In this document: one piece after another, positions 41,868 to 50,791 of the stretch | How positions within the stretch are numbered: the stretch's first letter is position 1 | Layout: every line of letters starts with the position of its first letter | Assembly: GCA_016936555.1 (NCBI GenBank) | Contig: JAFGXR010000114.1 | Location: 29,224 to 93,223 of the forward strand | Length of the DNA: 64,000 nt | DNA from: Spirochaetales bacterium | GTDB taxonomy: Bacteria; Spirochaetota; Spirochaetia; DSM-2461 | Direction: 5' to 3' | Translations under genes and position numbers: made by a program | The notes under the pieces: generated by a model | Told to the model about the DNA's origin: nothing | What the model saw: only the letters and a program-made list of their open reading frames with translations | Database searches by the model: none

Positions 41868-44561
41868 CTATTTCGATACCAGATTGTAAACACCGTCCCA
41901 GTTTTCCGGAGGCGCTTTTTTCTCATATTGCTTGCATCTCTTTATAAAGACATTTGACGGACCGTCTTCGGGAATGAGCTCAAGGACCATATTGAAAAAC
42001 TCTTCCGCCTGGCGCCATTTCTTCTCACGGAAGAAACCCAGGGCCTGATTATACATATCGAAAGCCCGTCTCTGATCTTCGGTCTGATCTTTGGAGAAGC
42101 AGCTCAGTTCATAGATCGTCACAGGTGTGTGTATCCCAACAACCCTGACCTTGTCCAGCTCCCGTGTAATATATTGGTCGCCTATCTGCTTTTTCGTAGC
42201 GCCGCTTAAGAGGATCTGGGTTCCGTACTGTTTGTTGACCCCCTCCAGACGGCTGGCCAGATTCACGTCACTGCCCATTATGGTGTAGTCCATCTTTTTC
42301 GTAGTACCCATATTGCCGACAACCATGGGCCCGGAGTTGATTCCGATTCTTGTAAAGACCGGAGAGGGGCTGAGTTTTTTCTCGGCAAGTGATTCGTTGA
42401 GCCTGACCTCTGCGGCTTTCATCAGTAATGAAGCCGTGCAGGCTTTCTCAGCATGGTTCTTTATATGGACGGGAGCTCCGAAAAAGCTGATGATCGCATC
42501 CCCTTCGTATTTGTCTATTGTACCCATCTGGTCCATTATAATATCGCTCATTTCCGTCAGGTAGACATTGAGAAGCCGGACCAGTTCCGTTGCGGTCAGC
42601 TGCTCCGAAATGGTGGAGAATCCTTGTATATCGGTAAAAATGGCTGTCAGCTCCCGCTCTTCTCCCCCCAGGGCCAGGCGGCTCGGGTCGTTTATCAGTT
42701 CGGAAATGACATCGGTCGACAGGTAGTGGGAGAAAGCGCCCTTGATGAAACCTTTTTCTTTTGATTCCCTTAAGAGGTCAATAATAACCGTGGACAGAAA
42801 TGAGGCTACGGTCGCAAGGACCGGCGGCAGGATATTGATATAAGTCCCGGTATAATAGCAATAGACAGCCGGAAGGGCGAAGGAAAAGAGCGTCATGGTT
42901 ATCCCCGCCGCTACGCCGGGGCCGGGTTTCAGCCGGAATACAATCAATGTCGTGATAAATGCAATAGCCAGGGTGAAGAAGCTGCTCAACCAGAAAGGTA
43001 TATCCCTCAGGAAATCTCTCTGAATAAGGGTATTGATGACAGAGGCGTAAAGTCCCACATTCATATAGCCCTCTTCAAAGGGGTTCACCCCGATATCGGT
43101 CGTGGAAGTTCCGGAGTATCCGATGACGGAAATCGACCCGCTGATCCTCTTATCCAGTTCCGAGCGGAGAGTCTGGAGCGAGGTGAGAATAGAGCGGCTT
43201 GAAGAGAAGACATCGGGAACGAGCTTTTTCAGATCTTCAATATAAATCCTCTCATCTTCCTGAAGATCAGCCAGATCGTAGACCTGAATGTCCCGGAGAA
43301 TCATGTCTTCGCCGGAACCATTCAGGAATGAGTCTACTTCTCCGAGAAGGAAGTCCCGTGCCGCCCTGTAATCCGCCGCAGCGGAACCGTCGCCGGCCTG
43401 GACAAACTGATCCCGGTACGATTCCAGTTCCCTGAAGTAATCTATAATATTAATCTCCCCTTCATAATAGGGGTATCCGAGGAGGCCCTGCTGTTCAATC
43501 AGTTCGAGATTGTAGAAGAGATCGTCCATGAGCAGGTCGTGCCGGTAAAGATCGTAAAAGGAGAGATGGCGGAAACTATCGATATAGCTGGCTTTAGGCC
43601 AGTGGATCAGCATTCTCCCGTCCTGAGTCAGTGGAATTTTTATCTCTTTCCCTTTCAGATGAAGTGTTTTCCCATCAGATACCATGGAAGGGCGGCCCGA
43701 CATATTCCAGTAGGTAATAAATCCCAGCTGCCCGTAGTAGTTCCCCTTGTTCCTGTAGATGAGATCGACTCTCCGTCTGACCCCGTCGGGATCGATTTCA
43801 ACCCGGGGAAAACCCGCTGTGGTTGAGCGGGAAAGGATTTTCATAATAGCCGGTTTGATCTCCGGGGCTTCGGCAAAGGAGTCGAAGCCGTCGTCGTCGA
43901 TCTCTATTTTTTCCCCGAGGGAAAAGTTCTCTTCGGTGAATGACCTTAAATCGGCAGTGACGGTGGGATCTTCATTATCCATCATGTTGATGGTTGCCGT
44001 CACATTGCCGAAATAGCTGAGAGCCAGTCCCAGATAGTCATCGTTGTCCCGGGCGATTTTCTGTACTTCTCCCAGCAGTCTGTCCTTTTCGCTCAGGGTG
44101 AATTTCGAAAGCTCGCCGACAATGGGGCCGGCTTCTGCCAGGGGGAACCGGCCTTCCAGCAGGGAATGGAAAAGACTTTCCTGATTGACTTTGATGTCGG
44201 AGAAAACCCTGTCGAATTCATCGGGAACCTGACGGTCCATGACATCGAGATTGATGCCCGCTGGGCTTCTGTCGACAAACTCTATATCGAGAACCGCCCA
44301 GAAGGGGTTGAATTCTTTCATAAGAATGATCCCGTCTGCAAATATATCGCGGCTCAAGGGATACATATTGATATTGGTGATAGTTCTGTCGTCCACATCG
44401 ACAATGAGGAGGCGCTCATCCTGATGGATTCCTGGACGGATCCGGAGCATCAGATCGTAAAGTTTGCTGTCCAGGCCTTTGTAGAACTCAGAGTAGAGAA
44501 GGCCTGAAAAGATCAAAGTTGCCAGTATCGGTATCAGCACTAATGATATTATTTTTTTCAT
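41868..44561 (-). CDS. CHASE2-domain adenylate cyclase
   Basis: An 897-residue protein: N-terminal membrane helix (about 4-25), a large extracytoplasmic CHASE2 sensor (about 30-520, with DVDDRTITNINMYPLSRD and AVLDIEF), a three-helix membrane segment (about 520-600), a class III cyclase domain (about 640-815) and a helical C-terminal tail. The metal aspartates are in FTDIQGF and YEGDAI. The adenine-selecting site reads GSDVNLASR, with the Asp shifted by one place from the usual GDxVN. It is divergent from an envelope operon containing a FecR-domain protein; CHASE2 cyclases and FecR proteins are often neighbours, suggesting one signalling unit. Confidence 0.92.
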   Translation of the reverse strand: MKKIISLVLIPILATLIFSGLLYSEFYKGLDSKLYDLMLRIRPGIHQDERLLIVDVDDRTITNINMYPLSRDIFADGIILMKEFNPFWAVLDIEFVDRSPAGINLDVMDRQVPDEFDRVFSDIKVNQESLFHSLLEGRFPLAEAGPIVGELSKFTLSEKDRLLGEVQKIARDNDDYLGLALSYFGNVTATINMMDNEDPTVTADLRSFTEENFSLGEKIEIDDDGFDSFAEAPEIKPAIMKILSRSTTAGFPRVEIDPDGVRRRVDLIYRNKGNYYGQLGFITYWNMSGRPSMVSDGKTLHLKGKEIKIPLTQDGRMLIHWPKASYIDSFRHLSFYDLYRHDLLMDDLFYNLELIEQQGLLGYPYYEGEINIIDYFRELESYRDQFVQAGDGSAAADYRAARDFLLGEVDSFLNGSGEDMILRDIQVYDLADLQEDERIYIEDLKKLVPDVFSSSRSILTSLQTLRSELDKRISGSISVIGYSGTSTTDIGVNPFEEGYMNVGLYASVINTLIQRDFLRDIPFWLSSFFTLAIAFITTLIVFRLKPGPGVAAGITMTLFSFALPAVYCYYTGTYINILPPVLATVASFLSTVIIDLLRESKEKGFIKGAFSHYLSTDVISELINDPSRLALGGEERELTAIFTDIQGFSTISEQLTATELVRLLNVYLTEMSDIIMDQMGTIDKYEGDAIISFFGAPVHIKNHAEKACTASLLMKAAEVRLNESLAEKKLSPSPVFTRIGINSGPMVVGNMGTTKKMDYTIMGSDVNLASRLEGVNKQYGTQILLSGATKKQIGDQYITRELDKVRVVGIHTPVTIYELSCFSKDQTEDQRRAFDMYNQALGFFREKKWRQAEEFFNMVLELIPEDGPSNVFIKRCKQYEKKAPPENWDGVYNLVSK

Positions 44562-44602
44562 ACTTTATAAATTTAAACTTTTTCCTTTTTTTTAGAATTT
44601 TT

Positions 44603-44631
44603 TTAGCAAATTCCAGGCAGGTGGATATACT
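44603..44631 (+). promoter_or_regulatory. Possible promoter of the envelope operon
   Basis: TTAGCA (44603-44608), 17 bases, TATACT (44626-44631), giving a leader of about 60 bases before the ATG at 44701. The -35 match is moderate. Confidence 0.4.
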
Positions 44632-44700
44632 TATTATGAATCTCTTAGTGCGGAGGTTGCAAAAAAAAGTTTTAAATAAAAAAAGTTTAGGAGAATTTTC

Positions 44701-46839
44701 ATGAAAAAAAGAGTTGGTAGAGCCCTGAGCGGCTTCCTCGTACTTTCCTTATTGCTGGCGTTCCTCTCATGCGAAGTCCCGACCGGTAATGTTGTCGATG
44801 AGGAAGTTTTTCTCTCATTTCCGATTCAGTATGTCAGTGTACCGGCCGGTACGGTCAGTCTGACCTGGGAAGATATTGGTAAAGACGGCTATAGCTATGA
44901 CGTCTATTTCGGAACAGCGTTTCCCCTTACGCTGGTAGCTGATGACACTACGGCCCTTTCATATAATGTTACCGCTCTGGCCGGTACCACTTATTACTGG
45001 CAGGTCATCTCAACCTCCGCGGACAATCTTACGGGAATACCCAGCGCTGTATATACCTTTACGACAACAGGTGTATCATCTACAGGTCTGACGGTTCCCT
45101 ACGGATCCTACCCGGCCAACGGTGCCACGCTGGAAAGCCAGGTCATAACGGAACTCCGCTGGAACATTTCCCAGTTCAATCAGACTCAGACCGATGTTCT
45201 CTATTACGATGTCTATCTGGGTACCGCTGCGGAGTACACTGCAGGAGACGATCTGACAACTCTTCCGCTTCTGGTCGATGATTTTACCGATTCCGAAGCT
45301 CTGCCGACAGATGGCAATGATGTGACCCTGGCCGAAATTATCGGTCTTTACGGGTATGATGAGCAGGGCCGCTCCACACTGCCCAATAATACGCAATATT
45401 ACTGGGGCGTTATCGTTACAAATGAGAACGGCGATACCGCTGTTGGTCCCGTCTGGACTTTTACAACAGCGGCGAACAATGCTCCCGATGCTCCTGAACT
45501 GACAGGTCCCGCAGACGGCCTCGATACGGTAGCCAACAATACCCCCATGACATGGACGGTTGAAGAGGATTATGATGGCGACATTCTCCTCTGCGATATC
45601 GTGATCGATACCTATCCCACGGCCTCTACGCCGATTACTATCGCGAATCTTCCCGTTGACTCGATAACAGCGGCTGTCGCTCCCGCCACTCAGGATACAT
45701 GGAATTTCACAACTCCTCTTCCGGACAGTCTTTTGCCTGATACAACCTATTCCTGGACTGTTACAGTTGATGACGGTACAGCTACCACAACAAGCGAAAC
45801 CTTCTACTTCACTACAGACAGCAATTACGCTGCCGACACCTTTGTTGTCAGTGAAAATTTTGACGGTATCCTTGTTGCAGCCGATATTCCCTCTATACTG
45901 AATCCCAGTGTTGGTGTAACCATTGATAACAGAATCGGTGCACCATATCCGTCCTTGTCAATACCGGATGGAGATTCGATCAATACAACACCGGTGAACT
46001 ATTTTGATGCCGCGACCCTGTCCTTTGATATGAGGGTTATTTCCGGAGCAAACACTTCTACTATTTTCCTTGGAGACTCTGCCAATCCGGCAGGAATTGA
46101 TATTGTCAATATGAAAGTTCAACAGGGTGTCCGTGAAGTGGGAGTCGTTCAGGTCAGTACGGCTGGAGCTGCTGTCAGCAGCCAGTACTGGACCTTTGAT
46201 ACCCCCACATCCTCCTATTATGTCTGGTATAATGATACCGCCGGCGCATCTGTTGATCCCGCCGTCGCCGGACGGACTGGTATTCAGGTTAACTTTGATT
46301 CCACTGTCGCAACCAGTTTTGCTCTGGTGGCTTCTGCCACCAGGACAGCTTTAACCACATATATCCAGAATAATACCCATGACTTTGATGTTTCTGGTGC
46401 TACTGATCAGGTTATCGTTAAAAATCTTGAGGTTGCTGATGTAACGAATGCCACTCCCGGAGATACAGGCTGGAGTGTTACGACAAACAGTACCTACACA
46501 AACTCCGAACCTTTAAAAACTCATCTTTATGCTAAAACATATAACCCCGATGATAATTTTGAAGATTATTCCTGGACTCTTGTCGGTACTTTCAGTCTGG
46601 GTATCTGGACTTCTGTAGACATTATTACAGATGGAGATTACAACTACAGTATTTCATTTAATGGCGGAACTGCCCAGAATATAACATTCGGAGAGGACAT
46701 CTCAACTGTTACCAGCGGCGTGGGGACTTATCTCGATGCTTCCTATGTTACGGACATGTTTGCTATTGTCGGCGGTGGAGAAACGCTCTATGTCGATAAT
46801 ATCGACTTCGCCATTACCGATGGCAACTGGAGCAGATAA
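44701..46839 (+). CDS. Surface lipoprotein with fibronectin-type-III-like domains
   Basis: A 712-residue predicted lipoprotein: signal peptide with lipobox ending at Cys24 (LAFLSC). Three Fn3-like beta domains follow (about residues 33-122, 130-258 and 262-370), each ending in a YYWQV/YYWGV/YSWTV strand and TFTT. The C-terminal 340 residues are beta-rich and unassigned; VGGGETLYVDNIDFAI near the end resembles carbohydrate-binding or concanavalin-like jelly rolls. AGGAG precedes the ATG. It is acidic and Thr/Asp-rich, suiting surface exposure. First gene of the operon leading to the FecR protein. Confidence 0.78.
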   Translation: MKKRVGRALSGFLVLSLLLAFLSCEVPTGNVVDEEVFLSFPIQYVSVPAGTVSLTWEDIGKDGYSYDVYFGTAFPLTLVADDTTALSYNVTALAGTTYYWQVISTSADNLTGIPSAVYTFTTTGVSSTGLTVPYGSYPANGATLESQVITELRWNISQFNQTQTDVLYYDVYLGTAAEYTAGDDLTTLPLLVDDFTDSEALPTDGNDVTLAEIIGLYGYDEQGRSTLPNNTQYYWGVIVTNENGDTAVGPVWTFTTAANNAPDAPELTGPADGLDTVANNTPMTWTVEEDYDGDILLCDIVIDTYPTASTPITIANLPVDSITAAVAPATQDTWNFTTPLPDSLLPDTTYSWTVTVDDGTATTTSETFYFTTDSNYAADTFVVSENFDGILVAADIPSILNPSVGVTIDNRIGAPYPSLSIPDGDSINTTPVNYFDAATLSFDMRVISGANTSTIFLGDSANPAGIDIVNMKVQQGVREVGVVQVSTAGAAVSSQYWTFDTPTSSYYVWYNDTAGASVDPAVAGRTGIQVNFDSTVATSFALVASATRTALTTYIQNNTHDFDVSGATDQVIVKNLEVADVTNATPGDTGWSVTTNSTYTNSEPLKTHLYAKTYNPDDNFEDYSWTLVGTFSLGIWTSVDIITDGDYNYSISFNGGTAQNITFGEDISTVTSGVGTYLDASYVTDMFAIVGGGETLYVDNIDFAITDGNWSR

Positions 46840-46860
46840 TCTGTAAAGGTGATTAGCAGG

Positions 46861-46919
46861 GCGGGCTGTTTCGGCAGCCCGCTCTGTTTGCTCATTGAAT
46901 CGGGCCGCTGCAGAGCGGT
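46861..46919 (+). promoter_or_regulatory. Two intercistronic hairpins between the lipoprotein genes
   Basis: GCGGGCTG (46861-46868) pairs with CAGCCCGC (46875-46882) around TTTCGG, and CCGCT pairs with AGCGG at 46905-46918. The first has only a short T-rich tail (CTGTTTG), so it may be a partial terminator lowering expression of the downstream genes. Confidence 0.5.
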
Positions 46920-46949
46920 CGGATATCAGAATTTGTTTCAGGAGTTATC

Positions 46950-48356
46950 ATGAAAAAGTTTTTTGCACTTTTATCTGCACTGCTGTTTTTCCTGATTTCC
47001 TGCGATGGCCCCCTGTGGAACGGCTCCGGTTCCGCAGGAGAAAATGAACTGGTTGTCAGAATCAGCAATCCTTTTGCCTCACCGGAGAGCGAGCAGTCAT
47101 CGAGGATGCTGGCTCTCCATGGCAGAGCTCTCTATATCGAACTGGCAGTCGTAAAAGACAGAACCGGTTACGTCGATGATGAAGCGAGGGCTTTGACAGG
47201 AGACGGAACCTGGATGCCCACAAGCTGGGGTGGCCATGCCATAGTGGTGGTCGATCTCAACTCCTGGACAACAAGTGTGGAAGCGGTTTTTACCGATGTG
47301 CCTGTTGATCAGGAAATCACGGCGCGAGGCTATCTCGATACTGACCGGGATCATTTGGAAGAGGGAGTTTCGCCCTGGCCGCTCGACCTGCCCGGCCGGT
47401 ACGGTCTGGAACTTTTGCCGATCTGTACCACAGTCAATTTCGACTCATCGACCGGTATTTTCGAGGATGATACTTCGGTTTCTGTTCCCGCCGAAGAGCT
47501 GGATGCGGGAGTCGTCAACCTGACTCTTCTTCCTGTGACACCCTTGTATGATCCCATCATAGGTCCGAACGGGATTGCCTATAATCAGACCGATGCCTAT
47601 ATAGACTCCAGTGCCGTAAGTATTCTCTATTCGGAGCCTTTCCCCGGACAAACGGCTTTTTCTCTTGTTTCATTGGAACTGGGAACGGGGTCGGCGGGAA
47701 CCGTAAACTTACAGGACGTGGCATTCTATATGTCCGTTGAAGCCGATCTCGAGGGGAATCCGCCTCTGCCGGGAATCACAACTCTCTACGATACCTATGG
47801 AGAAAAGAGTCAATACATCGGTGATACGCCCGATTGGATGAATCCCGGTTATCCCTTCCGGTCTCTGCAGATGGCCTATCCGGAGCTCGATGCGTCCTAC
47901 ATGAGCTTGGATCCCCTTTTTATCAGTTCGACAATTTTCGGCGAAGAGGGTGTCAACGATATGGCCCAATTCCCGGGCGGACCATATGGACCATCAGATT
48001 ATTACAATGTTTCCTATGGCCTGGTTTATGATGAATATCCTTCAATTAATCCTGACAACAGTAATGTTTTCGAATGGACGTTGCCTCCCGGATTTGAAAC
48101 CGGTGACCTGGCATTTAAAGTTGTTCAGCTGTCCCAGGGAAATCTTCCCGATACGGCAGTTGATTCCGTAGAGGAGATTAACGCATTAATCACAGCCGGC
48201 TTATATGATGTGGTAACGGTGGATCTCTCCGGTTCTTTCTACGCCAATACTCCGGGAATCCTGGTGTCGGGTTCGGGAAAACGGGTGATCATACTGGCCC
48301 ATGAAGCGGGGAACCCCGATGCGCCGGAATTTATTTTCGCTTCGACGACGCTTTAG
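46950..48356 (+). CDS. Predicted outer-membrane lipoprotein of unknown function
   Basis: A 468-residue protein with a lipoprotein signal peptide (lipobox LISC, Cys18). The mature part is acidic and beta-rich; about residues 45-100 look like an immunoglobulin-like or carbohydrate-binding fold, and the rest is unassigned. CAGGAG lies before the ATG. It belongs to the five-gene operon with the Fn3 lipoprotein, and the next gene begins 15 bases later. I do not recognise the family. Confidence 0.72.
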   Translation: MKKFFALLSALLFFLISCDGPLWNGSGSAGENELVVRISNPFASPESEQSSRMLALHGRALYIELAVVKDRTGYVDDEARALTGDGTWMPTSWGGHAIVVVDLNSWTTSVEAVFTDVPVDQEITARGYLDTDRDHLEEGVSPWPLDLPGRYGLELLPICTTVNFDSSTGIFEDDTSVSVPAEELDAGVVNLTLLPVTPLYDPIIGPNGIAYNQTDAYIDSSAVSILYSEPFPGQTAFSLVSLELGTGSAGTVNLQDVAFYMSVEADLEGNPPLPGITTLYDTYGEKSQYIGDTPDWMNPGYPFRSLQMAYPELDASYMSLDPLFISSTIFGEEGVNDMAQFPGGPYGPSDYYNVSYGLVYDEYPSINPDNSNVFEWTLPPGFETGDLAFKVVQLSQGNLPDTAVDSVEEINALITAGLYDVVTVDLSGSFYANTPGILVSGSGKRVIILAHEAGNPDAPEFIFASTTL

Positions 48357-48371
48357 GTGAAGGATGAAAAT

Positions 48372-48833
48372 ATGAACAGAAAAAACATGCTGATTATTTT
48401 GATATTGATCATTTCGTCCTTCTCTGCCTTTTCCCAGTCCAATGAAATTCTCGACCGGTATCTGGAACGGGAGGAGGCCGATGGGGCTACAACGCTATGG
48501 CTTGTCTATGTCTATTCCGGTTCACTCTCTGAAAACTCGGTACCTGCCGATGCCATGAACCTTGTTCTGGAATCGCGTTACGGCAGGCGGTTTGATGGAA
48601 AAACCGGAGAAGAGCCGGTTCGCTATGGAGATTTCGCCGCTGTCGTCATGGATGAACTGGATATTCCGGGAGGGCTTTTCTACATGATATTCCGATCGCC
48701 CCGTTATGCAGCAAGAGAGTTTACTGCGAAGAAATGGATGCCCGGAAATCCTGACCCTTTTGAAAAATTGTCTCCCTGGCAGGTCCTTACCTCCCTTGCG
48801 GCAGTCTCGGCCTGGAAAGAGGAGCAGTTATGA
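48372..48833 (+). CDS. Small secreted protein of unknown function
   Basis: A 153-residue protein with a signal peptide (about 1-21, FSAFSQS). The start is set at the ATG at 48372 because GAAGGA lies seven bases upstream; an in-frame GTG at 48357 is the alternative. No known domain is recognised. The mature region is mixed alpha/beta with FAAVVMDELDIPGGLFYMIFRSP in the centre. It overlaps the following beta-barrel gene by four bases, suggesting the two products work together. Confidence 0.68.
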   Translation: MNRKNMLIILILIISSFSAFSQSNEILDRYLEREEADGATTLWLVYVYSGSLSENSVPADAMNLVLESRYGRRFDGKTGEEPVRYGDFAAVVMDELDIPGGLFYMIFRSPRYAAREFTAKKWMPGNPDPFEKLSPWQVLTSLAAVSAWKEEQL

Positions 48834-50089
48834 TGAAATTTAAGTTTTCTATACTGATACTGATTGTTCAAACAGCCGTTTCCCTCTATTCCGTAAGTTT
48901 TGATTGGGGCGGATCGATTCAAAATCTTTCTGATTTATCCCTTGAGGAAAGCGGACTCGAATGGACCCAGTCCGACGGAGCAGCCCTCTGGCTGGACCTG
49001 GGAATCCATGATCTGTTTAATCTGAAGCTCTCCGGCGGGTACAATTTCGTCTACATGGGTGGAGAAGCTTCTCATATACCCGTTGCTGATAATTTACAAT
49101 TTTACGGGGAGAATGATTTTCTCGCTTATAAAGCCGGTCGTTTCAGTTTCAGGGATATGAACGGCCATCTGGCGGATCTGCTCATAGACGGAGTACAGCT
49201 CTCCTATAAGCACCGCCTCTTCACAATAAGCGCTGCTTCGGGATTTACAGGTTTGATTTTTGCCGATAACAGCAATGTCCTGATGACCTCTAAGGACTTT
49301 CAGGCCAGAATCGACGGAGCGTTATTGGCTTCACCCAGGCTGATGGAATACGGGGAGGTCGCTTTTCACGTCCTTCCCGGAGACGGAACGGTCAGCGCGG
49401 CCTATCTGGCCCAGCAGGAGATGAGAAGCAGTTTATCCTGCCTGGAAGGAGAGGGACTTCTTCATACCATGTATGCCGATCTCTCGGCAAAGGGAAGGAT
49501 CGGGTCATCGGTCTTCTATGATTTTTATGCCATCGGCCAGATCGGAAACTATTTTATGTTTGCCGATAACCGCATCCTCGCCATACTGGCCGGGGCGGCG
49601 GGTTTGAACTTGACTGTTCCGCTCAATATTATTCTCGATCCCGTCATATCGGTCAAGCTGTACTATTCCTCGGGAGACGCGGAATGGGTCAACAGCTTTT
49701 ACGGGCTTGAGAGTTTGAATGAAACGAAAGAGTATATCTATCAGTACATTCCTCTTTCGGTCAGGAAGGTAGGATATGTATTTGATGGCGGTGTCGGGAA
49801 TATGATGTACGGAGATGTCTCTGCTGGGATTTCGCCTTTTGAGTGGCTTAATATCACAGCCCGGAGTCTCACTCTGTTCAGGACTATCAACGGTTCTCTT
49901 CTCGACCCTGCCTATGATCCTGACAGTGCTTCTTTCTTTATTGGAGAAGAGGTCGGTCTTAATCTCGACTTTAAAATCTTCTCGGATCTGGGCGTTCAGC
50001 TGAAGGGAGGTCTTTTTATTCCCAATGATGATTTAATGACCACGGGTCTGATGTTTAAAGCCAGTGCATTGGTAACTTTGAAGTTTTAG
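48830..50089 (+). CDS. Predicted outer-membrane beta-barrel protein
   Basis: A 419-residue protein with a signal peptide (to about residue 22) and alternating hydrophobic strands ending in an aromatic C-terminal residue (ASALVTLKF), the pattern of outer-membrane beta-barrels. Two repeated forms such as LDFKIFSDLGVQLKGGLFIP and LNLTVPLNIILDPVISVKLY look like strands. GAGGAG precedes the ATG at 48830, which overlaps the preceding stop. No family is recognised. It may be the surface anchor or pore of the operon. Confidence 0.68.
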   Translation: MMKFKFSILILIVQTAVSLYSVSFDWGGSIQNLSDLSLEESGLEWTQSDGAALWLDLGIHDLFNLKLSGGYNFVYMGGEASHIPVADNLQFYGENDFLAYKAGRFSFRDMNGHLADLLIDGVQLSYKHRLFTISAASGFTGLIFADNSNVLMTSKDFQARIDGALLASPRLMEYGEVAFHVLPGDGTVSAAYLAQQEMRSSLSCLEGEGLLHTMYADLSAKGRIGSSVFYDFYAIGQIGNYFMFADNRILAILAGAAGLNLTVPLNIILDPVISVKLYYSSGDAEWVNSFYGLESLNETKEYIYQYIPLSVRKVGYVFDGGVGNMMYGDVSAGISPFEWLNITARSLTLFRTINGSLLDPAYDPDSASFFIGEEVGLNLDFKIFSDLGVQLKGGLFIPNDDLMTTGLMFKASALVTLKF

Positions 50090-50101
50090 GGGATTGTTGG
50101 T

Positions 50102-50785
50102 ATGATAAAAAAGAAAATAGCCTTAATGACTTTACTGTTATGTTCTATCAGCCTGGCCGGAGCGCAGCAGTTTGTCGCAAGGGACGTTACGGGACGTGTA
50201 GAATTTCAGACCGGCGGTGGAACCTGGCAGACCCTTGCCAGAGGTATGGATATTCCGATTTCCGCACTTATCTCAACAGGATTTCAATCGCGGGCTGTTC
50301 TGGAATCAGACACGTCCACCTTGACAGTACAGCCTTTGACCAGGCTGACCATTGATGAAATTCAGAATCTGAATCAGACCGAAAGCCAGACGAGAATTTC
50401 TCTCCGTTCAGGCCGTATTTCGGCAGAAGTAAAAAAGAATGAGGAAAACCCCTCCCGCTTTGAGGTTAAAAGCCCCGTCGCGACTGCCGCTGTAAGGGGG
50501 ACTAGCTTTACTTTTAATGGATTTCAGTTGTCGGTTCAGAGCGGAATTGTCGCTTTCGGGCGGCCCGGCGGACGTGTCGTAACAGTTCCGGTCGGAAGAA
50601 AATCCGAAATGAAAGAAGGGGGTGTGCCCGCCGAGGTGGATGAAGCTGTCTACGAGCAGATTTCCGCTTATATTTATTCGCTTTCTTCAGAAGTGACAAC
50701 TTCCGATATTGTCGATGTTCTTGAACTTCTGGATCTGGTGGAAGAGATTATTCCTGATGATCAGCTCTACGTCTATGTAAAATAG
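50102..50785 (+). CDS. FecR-domain periplasmic protein
   Basis: A 227-residue protein with a signal peptide (about 1-21, SLAGAQQ) and a FecR domain (about 25-165): RDVTGRVEFQTGGG, LISTGFQSRAVLESD and FEVKSPVATAAVRGTSF are the family's typical segments. FecR domains act as beta-rich binding or signalling modules in the envelope. It closes the operon and is convergent with the kinase gene, six bases apart, with no clear terminator. Together with the divergent CHASE2 cyclase it recalls the frequent CHASE2/FecR pairing. Confidence 0.88.
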   Translation: MIKKKIALMTLLLCSISLAGAQQFVARDVTGRVEFQTGGGTWQTLARGMDIPISALISTGFQSRAVLESDTSTLTVQPLTRLTIDEIQNLNQTESQTRISLRSGRISAEVKKNEENPSRFEVKSPVATAAVRGTSFTFNGFQLSVQSGIVAFGRPGGRVVTVPVGRKSEMKEGGVPAEVDEAVYEQISAYIYSLSSEVTTSDIVDVLELLDLVEEIIPDDQLYVYVK

Positions 50786-50791
50786 TCGTTT

